NCBI GenBank assembly: GCA_963991985.1
Contig: CAXDRX010000007.1
Coordinates: forward strand, 1-64,000
Direction of reading: 5' to 3'
DNA length: 64,000 nucleotides
Source: MED-G17 sp963991985
GTDB taxonomy: Bacteria > Bacteroidota > Bacteroidia > NS11-12g > UBA9320
Part shown: piece by piece, positions 63,801 to 64,000 of the stretch
How positions within the stretch are numbered: position 1 is the stretch's first letter
Layout of the letters: every line of letters begins with the position of its first letter
Program-made: the position numbers and the translations under genes
Notes under the pieces: generated by a model
What the model saw: only the letters and a program-made list of their open reading frames with translations
What the model was told of the DNA's origin: nothing
The model's database searches: none

Positions 63801-64000
63801 AGTTATTATGTTTCAACCACCAATCTGTGCAATGAAATAGTGGTTTCTGACACCCATACTCATGTCCAAGGAAACATTCAGAAACTTTCAGACATCAAAT
63901 CTGGAGAAATTGATTTCTCATCATATAAGGGCTGGAAGAAAGGCGTGAATCAGTACGAAATCTACAGAAGACTTCCGAATGAAAATTTTCTTCCTTTTGA
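60819..64000 (+). CDS. Large repetitive surface protein with PKD-like repeats (3' end outside window)
   Basis: The frame starts at TTG 60819, directly after an in-frame TAG, and gives a signal peptide (MFKKITYLTLLILGYSSSWS); no ATG is available. It stays open to the right edge (1,060 visible residues). The N-terminal domain THLVGGYCSYSYLT, LNLFRDCK is typical of large CHU_C-tailed proteins of the phylum. Four PKD-like repeats begin at residues 500, 584, 671 and 760 with the pattern I-x-G-x-x-x-x-C (IIGKDTLC, IWGPKKVC, IYGDTSVC, ILGKDSVC), 84-89 residues apart. Fibronectin-III-like modules follow (QKIYRSSNGG, NQYEIYRRLP). A CHU_C sorting domain is expected beyond the window. Probably an adhesin or structural surface protein. 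Confidence 0.85.
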   Translation, partial: MFKKITYLTLLILGYSSSWSTHLVGGYCSYSYLTTNSDGSIKYRLDLNLFRDCKPRSAEFDKSIEIGIYKDVGQKDLVQTIQINNPSIKKVNPPGNTPCPFLLQNICVEQGYFSTIINLDAANHGYHIVYQVCCRNTQVNLAENSGAAQGQTYYAFIPPSTIQNSSPRFSGIPVPYMCQNEPTDFLLRAIDPDGDSLVYSISRPYQGASPINPNPSPPKNMETLKGVNYLNGFSETQPFGNNGSFSVHPQTGLTKLTAQNQGNYTVGIQVKEFRNGKDLGNSTRLDLQVWVIGCPQNQTPIINLPNKKYFEVVVGEEICIDFESTDPDNDFVTFAAQGNLFDGLNGFSGSKAVFKNNLGQGKASGELCWRPLCNQVNDTPYYFTVNALDNGCPPKREAHTYAIKVLPFRGADSLFGPAALCNSLKGVYSINRKEKNGGYISWQVSNGQIYTQWDDSIEVVWDLDKSKGKINAVEISKDGCAGDTIYLDVELFPSPKKPSIIGKDTLCLQDSPFIFQGNGIQSKLIYDWFVSGADSWKQLSEDSIEINKTKAGNILLKLISLNEKNCPSDTQYKTINIRKPNAQIWGPKKVCPNNSGYLYYALDGERNSNFLWITNGGSPDPNLISPDTISIAWADSGIGTLKLLVTDKFGCKSDTSKLKIRKDYQLDKPTIYGDTSVCLKEIEEYRTISSPNTWFIWKTSGLPLPAIDSSSKVQIQWSNIGLNYVSVIEQAYDSKNAKYCISPESNLPVNVYQIPTDPIILGKDSVCQLDTILFQSTGSSNNAFIWYLDKDTSNIEGQQSAKIKLIFDKAGKYELALQKVSLLGCKSKIIDTTIVVLPKPQTFFVKELPPAICFPDSSSKLVIASGFENSDFTWGIKNGTIQSNKEDTLEAYFKNRGDLSVWVVETSEFGCPGDTILNKSYFQDLQLGINFVSVMLPDDQIEIKWQSKNPLEPLLDEQKIYRSSNGGIFSEIATTAPSTFYTTDKKLNTDENLFSYYVSTTNLCNEIVVSDTHTHVQGNIQKLSDIKSGEIDFSSYKGWKKGVNQYEIYRRLPNENFLPF

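Noticed and set aside
1..64000. CRISPR arrays, insertion sequences or prophage
   Set aside because: No regular short direct repeats with spacers, transposase motifs or phage structural genes were seen on either strand.

Overview
The window is AT-rich chromosomal DNA from a member of the Bacteroidota, most likely a Saprospiria/Chitinophagia-type environmental lineage. The signs are T9SS parts and cargo (PorT, a PorV/PorQ-family protein, type A and CHU_C-type C-terminal sorting domains), a TonB-dependent receptor with a carboxypeptidase-like N-terminal domain, paired DUF1800/DUF1501 genes, a tig-clpP-clpX cluster, and -7 promoter boxes of the Bacteroidota form TAnnTTTG close to many start codons. 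Assignment below phylum level is inference.

Layout. (1) 1-4630 is accessory DNA: the 3' part of a nuclease-methyltransferase fusion with a small specificity subunit, then a nuclease/helicase-like DUF2075 gene lying between two 60-64 nt imperfect palindromes. The palindromes and the exact cassette-end complementarity look like an integron attC array carrying defence genes; no integrase is in view. (2) 4700-10160 holds single genes: an SPFH lipoprotein, a metallo-beta-lactamase-fold lipoprotein, an SH3-like secreted protein, a methyltransferase, an MGMT-like DNA-binding protein and a T9SS-exported esterase. (3) 10230-15420 is a protein-quality and translation block on the minus strand: tRNA-Leu(CAA), clpX, clpP, tig, tRNA-Leu(UAG), prfC. 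(4) 15461-18606 is a plus-strand run: a cyclophilin lipoprotein, then an SRPBCC protein, an alpha/beta hydrolase and an FAD oxidoreductase that are tightly packed. (5) 18611-25139 (minus) is valS, an LptF/G permease, a glycosyltransferase and dnaN; aspS diverges from valS.

(6) 27063-34246 (minus) is a compact chain ubiE-porT-tgt-four-helix-bundle protein-lptG-DUF1800-DUF1501 with overlaps or near-zero gaps. It couples quinone synthesis, T9SS assembly, tRNA modification and LPS export to an exported T9SS client. (7) 34234-44094 (plus) is engB, then a tripartite RND efflux set, an M42 aminopeptidase and a PKD/CHU_C surface protein. (8) 44091-47911 is a 2-oxoglutarate oxygenase, uvrC and a D-2-hydroxyacid dehydrogenase. 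(9) 48009-56833 is a three-gene surface locus: a 1255-residue TonB-type receptor, a 1316-residue T9SS client and a PorV/PorQ-family barrel. (10) 56905-60799 is greA, a HIT protein, a LexA-like S24 regulator and, divergently, hddA-hddC-gmhB for GDP-heptose. (11) 60819 to the right edge is the start of a large repetitive surface protein that runs out of the window.

The most unusual feature is the attC-like cassette at 2564-4623. Other points worth attention are the 16-bp palindrome between the S24 regulator and the heptose genes, the 13-bp head-to-head overlap of ubiE and engB, and the receptor/client/PorV trio. All function calls rest on reading motifs by eye; no database search or fold calculation was run.
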